Of a DNA stretch of 64,000 nucleotides, positions 30,801 through 42,722 are shown piece after piece (the first letter of the stretch is position 1; the number at the start of each line of letters is the position of its first letter). The notes below the pieces were generated by a model. That model made no database searches and had not been told where the DNA came from. It saw nothing but the letters and a program-made list of their open reading frames with translations. A program made the position numbers and the translations under genes. Source of the stretch: Cymbomonas tetramitiformis (Eukaryota; Chlorophyta; Pyramimonadophyceae; Pyramimonadales; Pyramimonadaceae); NCBI GenBank assembly GCA_001247695.2, contig LGRX02025811.1, positions 1-64,000 on the forward strand. The letters are read 5' to 3'.

Positions 30801-33751
30801 TATCTAATAAAGTTGAGCCCCCAGGCTTTTAGTGGTTTCAAGCATATGCCTGGTCAAGTAGAGTTCTAGAATATGACAGAATGAGGGCACAGCGTGTCCA
30901 ATGTTTCCACAGAACAACATTTTCAGTTGCAGTCACGTTTATAAAGGAGCCACTAAAGCCCGTGGGCTCTAAGTTAGATGGAGTGCGACTTAATACCTCG
31001 TGTCTAGTTTCGTATTTGCTTCACTTGTGATTGTTGCAATGCTCTGGATTCGTCGTGAAGCTCGACCCGACTAAGCTCATATTGGTAGGGCACACAGATA
31101 CATTGCGCGGTTAAGCGCTCATGATATGCCCACCTACTTGAATACGGACCAGGACATCAGTATGCAACCATCGACGTTGCTCGAGGTATTATACAACCAA
31201 GTCCAACGTGCTGGCGGACTCCACAATGTTTAAAGAAAGAATGTTGCAGACCATGATTGTGAATGTGTACATAGGCAACGGATGAGAGAAGAAACCTCAA
31301 GAACTTCCGGATGCTCTACAAAGAGCCAACACACTAATAATCATAGATATCAGTACACTTCAGCACCATCTGCCCTCTTATGACTGCTGCACCTGGCACT
31401 TTTAATTCCTCGCGGACATGTTTGCCCACCGTTACCTTCCCTTATGTATGCGCCCACCAGTGCGCCTACCTATCCGTGCATTACGTGCACAACCCCGTCA
31501 CACCATCCTGCTGGACTCTCCCAGGACCACCGTCATAATTCCTGCTCACGCGTCTCAGGTGCAAGCTAGGCTTGATTGAGTCTCCCAAAAGTGTCCCACC
31601 GCACAACATCGATGGCTACAGTCAATAACCGCGGTCATCACTCAACCCATCCTGAAACTGTCAAGGATCCTGCCTCGAGCACTCCTTTTGCTGTTGATGT
31701 CTGTGGTCCCAAGAAGCCTTGTGGACATTCACCACTTTATCATGTTTGTTCCACCGAATCACATTTGCGCTATCGGTGATATTTATACAAGGAGAGCTTT
31801 TAGTAGATAAGAGATCGATGTCCAAGACTCGATTGCACTCGTGGCACTGGATATGCTCGCCATCGTCTTGATGTTTAAGACATAAAAGTACAGTGCAACG
31901 CAGCTTTGCATGATTGTTGCATTAGTAACAAGCGAGTCATGAGTACACTCACAGTGAATAATGAGGTTAGGCAGCTTCATACCTGGGTAACCGTGGCGCC
32001 AGCGTCGACGACGAAGCTGCTGGCATGCAGCTCTATGAGTGGCTGAGAGAATATGGCAACGATCGAGATCTGGTGGCCAGCAAAACCGAGCCGAGAGCAC
32101 ATAAGTGGTTATTGCACCTAGTCGTTTCTACCCTATTCAAAGTATGGAGACTGGCTTGGTGATATAGACATGCTTGAGCTTTTATTGCCGGTTCTACTTC
32201 TTTGCCATAAGTACTGCTGTATATTGCACAAAGCATATTCATAGACTCAGACACATTTCGTGTCCAATCTTACGGATTGACTTGACAATCAACTTCTGTT
32301 GAGAATCAAGCAAAAATCACTGCACAGCGTGCCGCATGGGTGAGATCGGTGCGAGAGCAAGAAAGTGAAACCAATCGATTTGAATCACGAACACATTCGA
32401 GGATTTGCTACAAACTGGATGCATGGCTCTGCGTGGACTCAAACTATCAGTGTCTACAGCTCCTGATTCTATAAAATATTGTAGCTCGGTCCAGATTCCG
32501 TAATAACAAGCCCACCAAAACTCTCCTTCGATCTGATTTCAAAACTTCTACCGTTGTGTGATAGGGTGTTTTTCCTCAGGGTGGCGAGCCAGCAGAGAGC
32601 GCCGAGCGTATATAATATGCAGTATAGGATATCCCGCGCCATGTACAGCGATGCATCTTATTATTGTTCAATACTTTCTAGCACCCGCCTGCGTATAAAT
32701 GCATCGTGGGATGCAAGAGTGAATATGCAACCACCAAAATTAACAATTAAGCCTGAAAGGGTTAATTGCAGTTAGTGTGGTCCTCCCCAAAAGCTCGGGG
32801 AGACTCTGAGGATTTCAGAACACTTAAGCTCGTCTGTGTTGGTCAAGAACTCAGGCAGTAATGCCAATTTGAGTTTTGACAAACTCGAGTTTGTTCTTCC
32901 CGAGCTGGGGCTAGCAACATGCATCCCACAGTGCTAGAAGGAAATGATGAATGTAAGACAAGGAGAAGGGAGGGCCCTTAGATTAAGACAGTAGAAAGGG
33001 CCCATCCGGACTTCTAGAACTAGTGAGCTGTAGCTTGGATAGATGGCTCCAAGCTGTGTAGCCAATGGCCTTGCAGAAGCAGAGTCCTGAGTGGTGGCCA
33101 TCGAGACCTTATCCCGGCTAGGGATAAGGATACACATCGATTGGCTACTCAGGATCTGATCTGAGGCCATCTGAAAGTAGAAGTAGACAACTCTTGGTTT
33201 GTTTCATCATTCTGAAACAGAACCGAGTCCTCTTTCACACTAGTGGCTACCACAAAGTAGACATCTAAGTAGGACTAGTGCTAACAGAAATTTTGCCCAC
33301 CCACCCGCATCCGGGATTAGGAGGTGAGGGAGGGGCCCGGAGGTCAGGGCTATGCACCCCTGAGAGGAGCACAGCAGCCCTGTCCGGTCCCCCCTTTGCC
33401 TGGTAGAAACTCTGTTGAAACCTCCACCGAGGAACTCGGACTGAACACCTAGCTGTAAATGCAATCATCTTTAATGAAGAATCTTACTGCCTAAAGTGTT
33501 TGTGTACTCTGCTAGCCTGAACTCAGGACCCCGACACTAACACTATTTTAGAACCGAGTTGAAAATAATGCATAAGATGCAACCAAGACTGGCCCTCTGC
33601 AGCCTTTCTCTTTAACTGTACTTGCTGTGGGTGCTTCTGAGCAGGGACGCCGACATGCATTTGATACGAACAAAGAGTATATAACATTAGTTAGATGAGC
33701 ATGATGGATGGGCAAAACTGGAGCTTAAAAATAATGTAATTTGCCACGCAC
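27801..33751. other. Mostly unassigned; possible left-hand exons of the mosaic gene
   Basis: Many short frames, none with a recognisable family. Possible minus-strand exons are one starting after gcttttcag at 29315 (reading GVHPGDGVHIDVQVYL) and a small one at about 32036-31988 between a catag acceptor and a CAG|GTATGA donor. A perfect 16-bp palindrome, acaaactcgagtttgt, is at about 32878-32893, within a region bounded by short inverted ctcgggga-like ends (32782 and 32900). Confidence 0.35.
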
Positions 33752-33891
33752 CGTCGATTTGTCAGTAATAGCTCCTTCGTTAGTTTGCAGGGTATCGATC
33801 GAAAACAATTCACCAACAGGACGGTGTTGGTACATCGCGGCTGCAACCGTGGGCGGAAAGTAGAGTCCATCATGGTTAGCTGCCACACTGT
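33752..33891 (-). CDS. Candidate exon, left part of mosaic extracellular gene
   Basis: Begins after the acceptor cttgcag in phase 1 and reads DSVAANHDGLYFPPTVAAAM. It ends at ACG|GTGCGT (33752) or, keeping phase 1, at TTG|GTGAAT (33814). It follows the 34161-34394 exon in the minus direction with matching phase. Product unknown. Exon status rests only on splice signals and phase. Confidence 0.45.
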
Positions 33892-34160
33892 CTGCAAGTA
33901 GGCGGATGCTGAGCTGCGTGCTCGTCAATCGCCATGGGTTAGCTTGGGTTAGAATGCCCCTGAGTATGAAGACGCGGCCGCTCCATCTGCGAGCCCCACA
34001 CAGCCTCCCTCGTTGGTGCCCACAACGTACTACATAATAATACGGTTATGCGCACATCACAACTTTAGGAGTTACTATCAGTGTAACAGACCGTGTCCGT
34101 GTCGTTGTGTGCGCTTCGGATGTGCGCACCGGGAATCTTCGCGGCATCCTGTCACGTTAC

Positions 34161-34394
34161 CGTTGTGCACAACGAGAGCCTCCATCAGCTGCTGGACAGT
34201 GGTGCCCGGCTGCAGGGCCTTCGATAAACGCAGCTGCGCGGAGAACCGAACATCCATCGAAGCACCCTGCCACGTGCGCATGGATTCCGTGTAGGACGGG
34301 GAGGGTACTCTGTAATTTGGATGAAAGGTGATTCGAGTGATGCTGGCAACCCCGTCGTCCTCCAAATCTGCTCCAGCAGGCGGCAATTCGCAGG
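34161..34394 (-). CDS. Mosaic gene exon, unrecognised domain
   Basis: 234 bases between a ggcag acceptor and an AACG|GTAACG donor, phase 1 on both sides. Reads ELPPAGADLEDDGVASITRI and RTWQGASMDVRFSAQLRL. I do not recognise the domain. The composition suggests a beta-rich extracellular module. It continues in frame from the proline-rich exon to its right. Confidence 0.6.
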
Positions 34395-34668
34395 CTGCCA
34401 ACATGCAGGCCGACAAGCTTTAGCCATTAGACTTCGATAAAATAAACAACATGCAATCATACGCATGAACTAAAATATGCGCGCGCTGCTGCAATTGCAT
34501 GCAACTAAGAAGGAATAATAATTTGAGATCTATATTTTCGGTTTCGTGCAATCCTGCCCATGAGCCGCAAGAATAGCGCCATTAACCGAACGCGGCCATG
34601 AAGTCCATGACATGTATCGAAGGTGGTTGCCGGCAGTCTAATCTCTAATACACAAATAAGACGCGTAC

Positions 34669-35594
34669 CAGGTGGAGGAGGCAGTAATGGTGACGGCAAC
34701 GGTGGCGAGCATGGCGGCGGCGGTGAGAATGGTGGAGGTGGATAAGGAGGATTCAATGGTAGGGGCGGTGGCGATGCAGGTGGCGGAGGTGATGGTGGAG
34801 GTGGTGACGGTGGAGGTGGTGATGGGGGTGGAGGGGGTGAAGGCATTGGAGGGGGCACGGGTGGTGGGGGCGGCGCATTCTGGACAAATACAACATCGTA
34901 AACGACATGTATATCTGGACTGTTACTTAAATGGACATCTCCTTCTAGGACGTAGGTGCCCACAATGAATCCGCACAGTGTGAATCCGACGGCCTCCGTC
35001 GCTCCAGCATGAGACAAGGACGCGTTCATCCTCCAGCTGAGGGACGACGGCCCCGACCTTGTAAAAAGGTCAACAAACTCCCATTCGGGCTCGGACTCGA
35101 GCGCAACAAAGCACGTGGTAGATGCATTGCCTGTGAAGTAGATTGTTACTGTTCCTGGTGTTTCGATTAGTGAAATCGTGGGCGGAGGTGGTGATGGTGG
35201 GGCGGAAACGGGGGTGGAGGTGCAGGCATTGGAGGGGAGGGTGTGTTGGGAGGAGGGTATGGCGGGAATGGTGGCGGTGATGGTGGCGGTGGAGGTGGCG
35301 GTGGAGGAGGAGAAGGGGGTGCGGGAGGTGGGGGAGGAGATGGTGGAGGGGGTGGTGATGGCGGTGGTGATGGTGGTGGCGGGGGCGGTAATGGTGGAGG
35401 AGGCTGTGGTACTGGCGAGGGAGGTGGTGGTGGGAAGGGGGAGGCGGGGAGGGGGAGGTGGGGATGGTGGGGGAGGGGGAGATGGTGGGGGAGGCGAAGG
35501 GGGGAAGGTGGTGGAGGTGGAGATGGAGGCGGCAAAGGCGGTGCCGGTGGGGGCGGAGGTGAGTGGATATATTGACATGCTGCTCCGTAGAAAT
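34669..35594 (-). CDS. Mosaic gene exon: end of EGF, poly-proline (pherophorin-like) stretch and unrecognised domain
   Basis: Starts after the acceptor tatgcag in phase 1 with DFYGAACQY, which supplies the last Cys of the EGF-like domain begun in the exon to the right. A long PPPSPPPPP-type hinge follows, then a domain near VTIYFTGNASTTCFVALESE, a second poly-Pro run, and the donor CCTG|GTACGC in phase 1. The exon is 926 bases, one short of a multiple of three. The reading frame changes inside the first Pro run (about 35200), as a 1-base deletion would cause. Poly-Pro hinges of this type are typical of volvocine and other green-algal cell-wall proteins. Whether the frameshift is real or a sequence error in a slippery repeat cannot be told here. 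Confidence 0.7.
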
Positions 35595-35958
35595 CTGCAT
35601 AAGTAGGTGAAGTATGCGGCACGTTAGGCACATCGCCTTAGCAGTTCCATGCGTTTGTGCAAAGTCGTGAGTCAGAGCGCATGCGTAAATTGACCATGTC
35701 GTCACCATCAGTGAGGTTGAGTTGAGCGGCATGATGAGCTATATGAGTGCACAAGTCTAAGCTGGAAGGCATATTGCCCATCTGCTGGAGTCAATCAACA
35801 ACATTTAGGTTACTGCAAAGAAATCGATGAATAACAGATCCGTATATTGCATAATGAAAACTATTTTCTCACTGATCACACACCTCCTGGGACTAAACGA
35901 GGCTTCATCCCGTGAAGGAAGGGCTTTATGGGTGTGCCATGGTCGATGTTTCACACAC

Positions 35959-36636
35959 CTGAACCGCACGAGCAAGTGCCATCTATTTCACAATCTCCGC
36001 GCTGAAAGCACGGATTTGATGCTCCACCAGGACATTCAACGCTACAGTCCAAGCTTCTCCAGCCTGAGTTGCAAACACATTGGCCATCCACACATGTGCT
36101 TGTGTTGGAGCAGCTGAACTGCACTCCACCACTGCCACATAGATTCATCCAATCGTCTCGTTCAAGAAAAAGTATCCTGTTTGTGTTGTGTACAGATATA
36201 TTGCCGCCATATACCGCGGCAGCCATATAAATGAATGTCGATCCACCTCGCTGTGTTTTCACAAGGCTGCCATGATTTTCAAAGAAGGGGCGAGAACCAG
36301 GCTCAATGACCCCATTGGCTGGTGCCTCCCAAAAGATGTTGGAGTCGGTTTGTACATCAAAGACGGCGGTTGCCAGATTGACAAGCTTTGCTCCATTTTC
36401 CACAACAATCAAGCCAATCCCTGTCCATGAGGTGTTTTTTGCAAGCACAATTGCTAGTCCGTTTATTCGAACTTGGTTTGCATTCGTGATTTCTAAATTA
36501 CCCAGCTTCATAGTAGCCCCATCACCACCGCTAAGATCACCAGCGGCCCAATGCAATGTCTGCACAGGATGGCTGAGATCAAGTCGGGTATTGCTGCTGA
36601 ATCGAACGTGCGAAGATAAGTTATGCATGCCTCTAC
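35959..36636 (-). CDS. Mosaic gene exon: beta-helix-like module and EGF-like domain
   Basis: 678 bases, phase 1 to phase 1 (acceptor ttcacag, donor TTCAG|GTGTGT). The first part reads LDLSHPVQTLHWAAGDLSGG and WTGIGLIVVENGAKLVN, and is paralogous to the exon at 57701-58441. The second part is EGF-like: CSNTSTCVDGQCVCNSGW, CSVECPGG, then CEIDGTCSC, with the final loop completed by the next exon. An extracellular adhesion or matrix role is inferred from these domains. Confidence 0.8.
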
Positions 36637-37278
36637 CTGTGAACAACATTGGCAGCAGATACCGCCACACGCCTAAGCCGCGCCAACCAACAACGTGAAT
36701 TAAACCACGCGTGTTGCTGCCACGTGTTAGAATACAAAGATTTGTGTATAATATGACTGTAACAATAGTATCCTTTTAGCTTTAGATAATAATGGGTTCA
36801 GAGATCCGTGCGCTAGAGCACATGCATCGTACTGTAATCGTCATATCCACTCCCAGAACACCATCATATGCCGTACAAATGTGCAAACATGACACCGTAT
36901 AGTTGAGGCATCCAGGATCGCCGAATCCGTGAAATATCCGACGCTCGATTCACCCCGGCGCGGTGGGGCCTGCGAGACTCATGGGATAAGGCATATGCAT
37001 GTCGTATCCGTATCCGTATATATATATATATGGGAAGCATGGAGTGTCTCCGACCAGAGGAGGGGACGCTTCTCAGCAAACAGCACCAGGAAGAATGCGT
37101 GAAGCAATGCGTGCCAGAGTTGTGGCCGTGATGCTGGAGCAGGTGTGCCACCATAGGGGGTGGTCAAAACTCTTTTCGGTTGTGCATGCTATATATAATC
37201 CAACCCACAGCATTGCTGAACCAGGCAATTCATAGCTGCATCGAGTGTATGGCTGGGACCTGCCACAGGGAGAAAAGC

Positions 37279-37370
37279 TGTGTGTGTAGCTTATCCTTGG
37301 ACCGACTCCTTTGGCACACCGTAGCCGCAGAAGACCGGCTGCACTATGTACCCACGCCGGGGATCAAAGA
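37279..37370 (-). repeat. 3'-tail repeat of non-LTR element (third copy)
   Basis: Reverse complement matches 17701-17794: tttgatccccggcgtgggta...gtccaaggataagctacacacaca. It lies downstream of the minus-strand endonuclease ORF and is read as that element's 3' end. Confidence 0.75.
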
Positions 37371-37394
37371 ATTTAGCCACAATGTTCGGGACGC

Positions 37395-39275
37395 TCATCC
37401 GGAATTTCCGGAGCTCGAAAGTGAAGAATGGGACCCCCTAAGCCTCGTTGGGCCACTTGAGCCTCCCCGTAACTGCATTGCCTGCCCACTGTTGTTATGC
37501 CTCCGAAGCCGGATAGCCGCTGATCGAGCCACCCCATCGCTACCAGGCCCACGACGAGGACCGTCCCGTTGCTGCCTTTCTGCCCTTATTCCCGGCCTCA
37601 ATAGGGCGTGTCCACCCACAACACTGCCAGAATTCCCAAGGACCGTCCTCAGGGGTTGAGAATAAACTGAATTGCCTGTGCCTGATCTTGCCCGCCCGCC
37701 ATTGATCTGCCCTTGCAACCCTACATTCCCAACACCAACTCCATGGGACTGAAGCCCTTGCACTGGAAAGCCAGCGAGGAAGTTGCGAACTTGAGCAATA
37801 TGCTCAGCGATTGCACTGTGACTGCCGTTCTGCACTGTGCCTACGTGGGGTCCCATCCCCACAGATGCATGTGCGTCCCAAGCCGTCCCGGTGGCCAATC
37901 GTTCACCATCCGATCGCCCTCCCGACAACTGCTCACTGTTAGTTCCGGCACCGCCAGCAACCTCACCACGTGGGCATGGAAGCTGATGAGATGCCGTGTG
38001 TCGCCGTGCAACCTGTTGTAAGTGGTCATCGCTGCCAGGATCACGGGCCCCCGAGCTTTGAGGGGCCCGGCATGTGCCAACTCCACTAACCTCCCCTCCA
38101 CCCGCACCTCGCTCAACCCCACCACCCTCTCCACTAGTCCCCTCACCGCCAACAGCCTCTTCAAGAAGCCCAGCCACACGCCTGCTTGTCCCAAGCAAAC
38201 CGGCCACCCCCTCCTCGGCCAAAGCCCTCGCCTGCTCTGGTGAGGCCCCGCTCTGCTCTTGAGTCCAAACCCCGCGCTCCGAGCCCGGCAATAAGAGGTC
38301 CTCCCACTCCTCCAAGATATCTTGGACACACGAAGCCGATTGGCCGGGCCCGCTTGTGCTCGCGGGCATCTCCGCAGACTGAGCCTCCGCCGCTCCGTAC
38401 CATCGCTCCGCCGCTCGACAACCGGAGACATTCCGCCCGTGTTGAAGTCCGCGCATATCTTCTAGACCATCCAAGAGCTGTGTCGCCATCCCGCCTGCCT
38501 CGCTTGCCCCACCGGAAGTCTGTTCGGATTGCTGCGTTCCCATAGACGCTTGCGTACTGTCACCATGTCCACTCCGCCCAGCCTGCTTGGCATAGTCCGT
38601 CTACTCGAAAGCGTCCTCCCAAGCCCTGTCCATCAGCGCCAACCCCTCGTCCGCTCGCCGTGGAGCCACCTCCCCCCCACCAGCAAGACTGGGACCTCCG
38701 CCTCCACCCAAAGGCCTGCCGCCTGCGCTACGCCAACTGCCCCTAGTTGGACACCTCCCCTGGGACCGTCGAATGAACATTCCCGCAACCCCCCGCGCGA
38801 GCGCAAAGGAGAGCTGCCGGACCCATCTCACCTTCCACCCCATGGAACCGCCGCGCCCCGCCCGCTCATCCTTCCCCTCGTTCCCCTCCGCGTCCCCCTC
38901 TTCGTCCACCTCATCTTCCTCTGCCGCATCCTCCGCCAGGTACCGCCGCCCGCTGAACCGCCGCTGTGCCCTCTTCAAGAACGCCATCGCCGCCGGCCCG
39001 AGCCCCGCGTACACCTCCACCCCGAAGAGGACCAACTGGTGTGGGTGCACATCCCCATATGTCGCCACCTTGCTCTCCTCCACGCTCCTCGCTGCCGCCC
39101 CCGGGGCCATCATGGCTGCCCCAAAGTGCGCATCTGCCATCGGCCGTGCCGTGGCCACATCGAAGATAAAATGCTGGCCGGGCCCCTCCGCATCCGTCAT
39201 GTGTTTGGCGTTGCCGTTGCCGGGCTGACTGAGGCGTGAAGAATGCTCTTCGGAGGCTTTGACCTGCATTCTCAA
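37395..39275 (-). pseudogene. Non-LTR retrotransposon C-terminal part: restriction-like endonuclease and long tail
   Basis: One frame runs from 39275 to 37395, broken by a TAG at 38601-38603. The first part reads GQHFIFDVATARPMADAHF and LVLFGVEVYAGLGPAAMAFL, resembling the PD-(D/E)XK restriction-like endonuclease at the C-terminus of R2/NeSL/CRE-type elements and the paralogous fragment at 43.9-44.2 kb. The second part (38543-37395) is Gly/Ser/Arg-rich with no recognised domain. The 3' tail at 37279 follows. The reverse transcriptase part is missing; a DIRS-like element begins close to the break at about 39290. Endonuclease of this class nicks the target site for target-primed reverse transcription. 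Confidence 0.7.
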
Positions 39276-39289
39276 GACGCTGGCGGAAT

Positions 39290-40970
39290 GCTTCTAACAC
39301 TGAGATTTTCACTGAGATTAACAGGGAACTTGTCGGCAAGTGGCGGAAGGAAGGTAAGAGAATTCACCCGTACGTCGATGACTTCTGTGGGGCCATATCG
39401 GCCGCTGACTTGGAGGATCCCGCGGCTCTTGCCGAGATGCAGATGTGGAGAGTTGCGGCTGGCTTATCTCTGCGGAGATGTCACCGCTCTTCCTGACTCG
39501 CCGCCTCGTGCACATAGGGGTAAGGATTGACTTGCTCGTCAAGACTCTCTTTGTGCCTGACAAGGCGGTGAAAAAAATGAGAGATTGTGCAGGTAAGATC
39601 CTCCAGTCTGCCCGTAGGACTGAAACTTGTAGCTAATGCTGGTGAATGCCCAGTGGTTTGTTCTGGGAGGTGTTTGCAGGATGTTTGCACGGGCTGCGGC
39701 AGTCCTTATTGCGGACACCCTGAAGGAGGGCTCCTGGGGTTCCCACGTTAGGATCACTCCGATGTTTGAACCGGAGCTGCACTTCTGGGAGTCTGATGAT
39801 TTTAGGGTTTTCCAGAGAGGTATTTGGTTGCCAAGAGGGGATGGCCTGCGGCTCGAGGTTCAGCACTCTGATGCTTCCGAGTATGGGTGGGGGGGCTTGC
39901 TGGAGGCGGTACACGGCTACCCCCGCTGGTTGGGCCGCAGCTATCTGTCTCTTTCGGATCGCCTGCAGTCTTCTACCCACCGGGAGCTGAGGGGGCGGGG
40001 TGCTGGATGCTTTGAGGGCTTTTAATTCCCAAGGCAGGCTCTGGAGGAAGCGGATCCTGGCGATTTGTGACAACCAGGGGGTTCACTTCATCCCTGAGTC
40101 CGGGAGTCGGCACCCCCGGCTTCAGCAGCTTGCCCTTGACATTGTGCGGTTCTGTGTTGAGAATGAGGCGGTGCTCTCTTCTCAGTGGGTGCCCAGAGAG
40201 TTTGAAGTTGAGACGGATGTTCTGTCTAAGGTGAGGGACTATGATGACTGGATCGTGCACCCCCGTATCTTTCAGTGGTTGGACGGGTGGATTGCGGGGC
40301 CTGGCCGCAGGCACACCGCTGACAGGTTTGCAACTGACGAAAATCATCTGGCAGGCAGGTTCTACAGTGCTTGGTGGTGCCCGGGGACGTCTGGGGTGGG
40401 ACTCCCTGCGGCAGCCTGACTGGCGGGACTTCGTCAACTGGTGTAACTGGCCGTTCCACCTGATTGGGGAGCTGCCCCTCTTTCTGGAGGCCGAGAGATC
40501 TGCGGCCACCCTGGTGGTGCCGATGTGGTGTACCCAGCCGTGGTGGCTGCTGCTGTGCCCCGACGGGGTCCATTTTGCGGACTGTGTAGTCCAGTGGACG
40601 GAGCTGGAGACCTCCCGCAGCACCTTCCTCCCTGGCCTCGGGCGGGCCAATGAGAGGGGGGTAGGGCTGCCTGACTTCCGGGTCTTTGTAGTCAGGGTCT
40701 CCTTAGATGAGAGGGAGCCTGCAGGGCTCGGGCCTAGGTGCACCCGGTATGGTTGTGAGAGGTGTGGTTACGGGCGGGATATGCCGTGGGGTGCGTGTAC
40801 CTTTCCCCAGGCAGCCGTCTCAGCAGTAAGTTCTGGCAGGGCATGCAGTTCTCGGAGGTGGACCCCGTGGAGGTGGAGCTCCTAGCCGATGTGCAGCGGT
40901 CCATGACCGGCACCCGGGAGCCCAGCACCATTGGCGGTTATTCACGGGCCTTCGTCAGGTACCAGCTGTG
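39290..40970 (+). pseudogene. DIRS-like element: broken reverse transcriptase and RNase H
   Basis: Pieces lie in all three frames. RT palm: IHPYVDDFCGAIS with the YVDD box at 39371-39382. RT thumb-side: VHIGVRIDLLVKTLFVPDKA (about 39510-39570). RNase H: LEVQHSDASEYGWGGLL (about 39860-39905), then ILAICDNQGVHFI (about 40055-40095) and VETDVLSKVRD. This order and the wording of the RNase H motifs are those of DIRS/PAT/Ngaro elements. Frameshifts near 39480, 39640, 40010 and 40390 show it is dead. RT 5' of the YVDD box is absent. Confidence 0.8.
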
Positions 40971-41880
40971 ATGCAGTGAGAGGATACCGCCTAGGGAGGC
41001 GGTGCCCGCTCGGCCGGAAACGGTGGCTTTGTATCTGCAGCAACTGGTCAACTCGGCCAAAACCTTCTCCGTGGTGAAGACAGCATCGGGTATGATCCAC
41101 ACCGTCCATGACCTGGCTCTGGTGCCGAAGGAGATGAATCCGGCGGCTCACCGCCTGGTGGCTGCAGTTCGGGACTCTGCCCAGCGGAGATTGGTGAACA
41201 GGAAGGAACCGTTGGAGTGGGATTTTGTCATTCGGGGTGCTGTTTTCTGGCGCGCCGAGGGTGGTGTTGTGAGACTGGTGTTTGCCACGGTGTCGGTCAC
41301 TATGTGGACTGGCTGGTTCCGCTTTGACTGCACGGAGAAACTGCATCTGAAGGATGTCAAGTTCCTTGACACGCACGTCAGCCTGTTCTTGGAGAAGAGG
41401 AAGACAGACCACTACAGGTATGGCCAGGTGGTGGAGATTGTCCGGGCCGAGGAGGGTCAGCCGGTTTGCCCGGTGGACATGCTCCAGGAGTGGGTGGACC
41501 TGCATTTTGCTAGGGGCTTGCAGCCGGCAGACTACCTCTTTCAGAAGGTAGACGGCCACCGTTTTCGGGCGGATCCCATGGCTGACTGTCTGCTTCCGGG
41601 TACGGCCCTGGATTATGCTCAGCTGCGGAGGTACCTGTTCAGGATGATGGGGGAGGCCGTTGGCATAGCAGGGGAGGAGCTTCGGTGCCTGTTTGGTACT
41701 CAGTCTCTTCGGAGCGGTTGGGCATCTGAGGTGGCGGATGCCGACCAGGTCTCAGACTTTGTGTTCAATCAGTACGGTGGCTGGAGTTCCTCAAACAGCT
41801 CCGCCACCTACAAGGCTACGAAGCTGGACAGGCGGCTGGCGGTCAGCAGGAGCATGCCTCGCTCATGTCCGAGAGAGTAG
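40762..41880 (+). pseudogene. DIRS-like tyrosine recombinase (YR integrase)
   Basis: One frame, broken only by a TGA at 40969-40971. The N-terminal SAM-like part includes TREPSTIGGYSRAFVRYQL just before the stop. The catalytic part has GTQSLRSGWASEVADA (about 41696-41743) and GGWSSSNSSATYKA with the nucleophile Tyr (about 41777-41817). The His of the conserved H-x-x-R box is Gln here, which should cripple the enzyme. DIRS-type elements integrate with such recombinases in place of a DDE integrase and leave no target duplication. Confidence 0.85.
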
Positions 41881-41937
41881 GCGGTGGCCCGCCCATTGCT
41901 GTTCCTACCTGTGTGTGCTTGTGATCTTTGTCGGCTT

Positions 41938-42014
41938 GCTAGCCAGCCGGGTTGACAGTCAAATGGCCTTGGGCATTTGTCATTGCTCCGAATGCGGAGC
42001 CCGATCTGAAAACT
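41938..42014 (+). repeat. DIRS-like terminal repeat, copy 1
   Basis: 77 bases starting gctagccagccgggttgaca; recurs at 42646 with about three differences. It follows the recombinase ORF by 57 bases. Between the copies are inverted segments of ccgatctgaaaactg and a hairpin, gaagccct...agggcttc, at 42111-42138. Split and inverted repeats of this kind are typical of DIRS/PAT/Ngaro ends. Confidence 0.75.
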
Positions 42015-42645
42015 TACAGTTTTCTGATCTGGGGAGGGTGACTGGAAGTATGCCAGTCACCTCGAGCCGATCTGAAAACTGAGGTTTTCTGATCGGGCGT
42101 GAGCATGAGAAGCCCTTCGGAGTCTCTGAGGGCTTCTTGCTCGTTAGCTGAATTACTGTGTGGACTGTTCCCACCCCTCACCCTTGTGCAGCAGGTGCAG
42201 CGGAGGCTGGCCCTTCGGGCACCAAGTTCGGGTGAAGCTGGAGGGAGCAGCGGCGGCAGCTCAGCCCGTTCAGAGTGGGCCGTGGGCAACTGCTTGAGAA
42301 GACCTGCTTCGGACCGACCGTCATTGCATGCAGTAGGCAATAGCATCCTCCATGGGGGCCTGCGATGGGTGACCTCACGCCTGCTGTATGTCAGGTCGGT
42401 AGCAGTAGGTTCCTTCGGGACCTGGTTCGTTATTGCCAGGAGCATTGACATGAGCTGTGCAGTGCACTCTGAGCTTTTGGGGGTTTCAGCCCCGAAGGAG
42501 CAGATCATATTATACATAGCAGTATGTCCGCTGTATGTCGTCGTCGGAGCCGTGGGCTCTTAGCCTGGGTTAGCACCCTGAGAGGTGGGACCAAGAATAG
42601 GAAATTGGGACTTATGGACTACCGGTATTATTTTGTTCACACACA

Positions 42646-42722
42646 GCTAGCCGGCCGGGTTGGCAGTCAAATGGCCTTGGGCATTTGTCATTGCTCCGAA
42701 TGCGGAGCCCGATCTGAAAACC
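42646..42722 (+). repeat. DIRS-like terminal repeat, copy 2
   Basis: Direct repeat of 41938-42014 at a spacing of 708 bases. Ends at ccgatctgaaaacc and probably marks the right end of the DIRS-like element. Confidence 0.75.

Noticed and set aside
35178..35606. Plus-strand Gly/Val-rich frames
   Set aside because: Antisense of the poly-proline exon.
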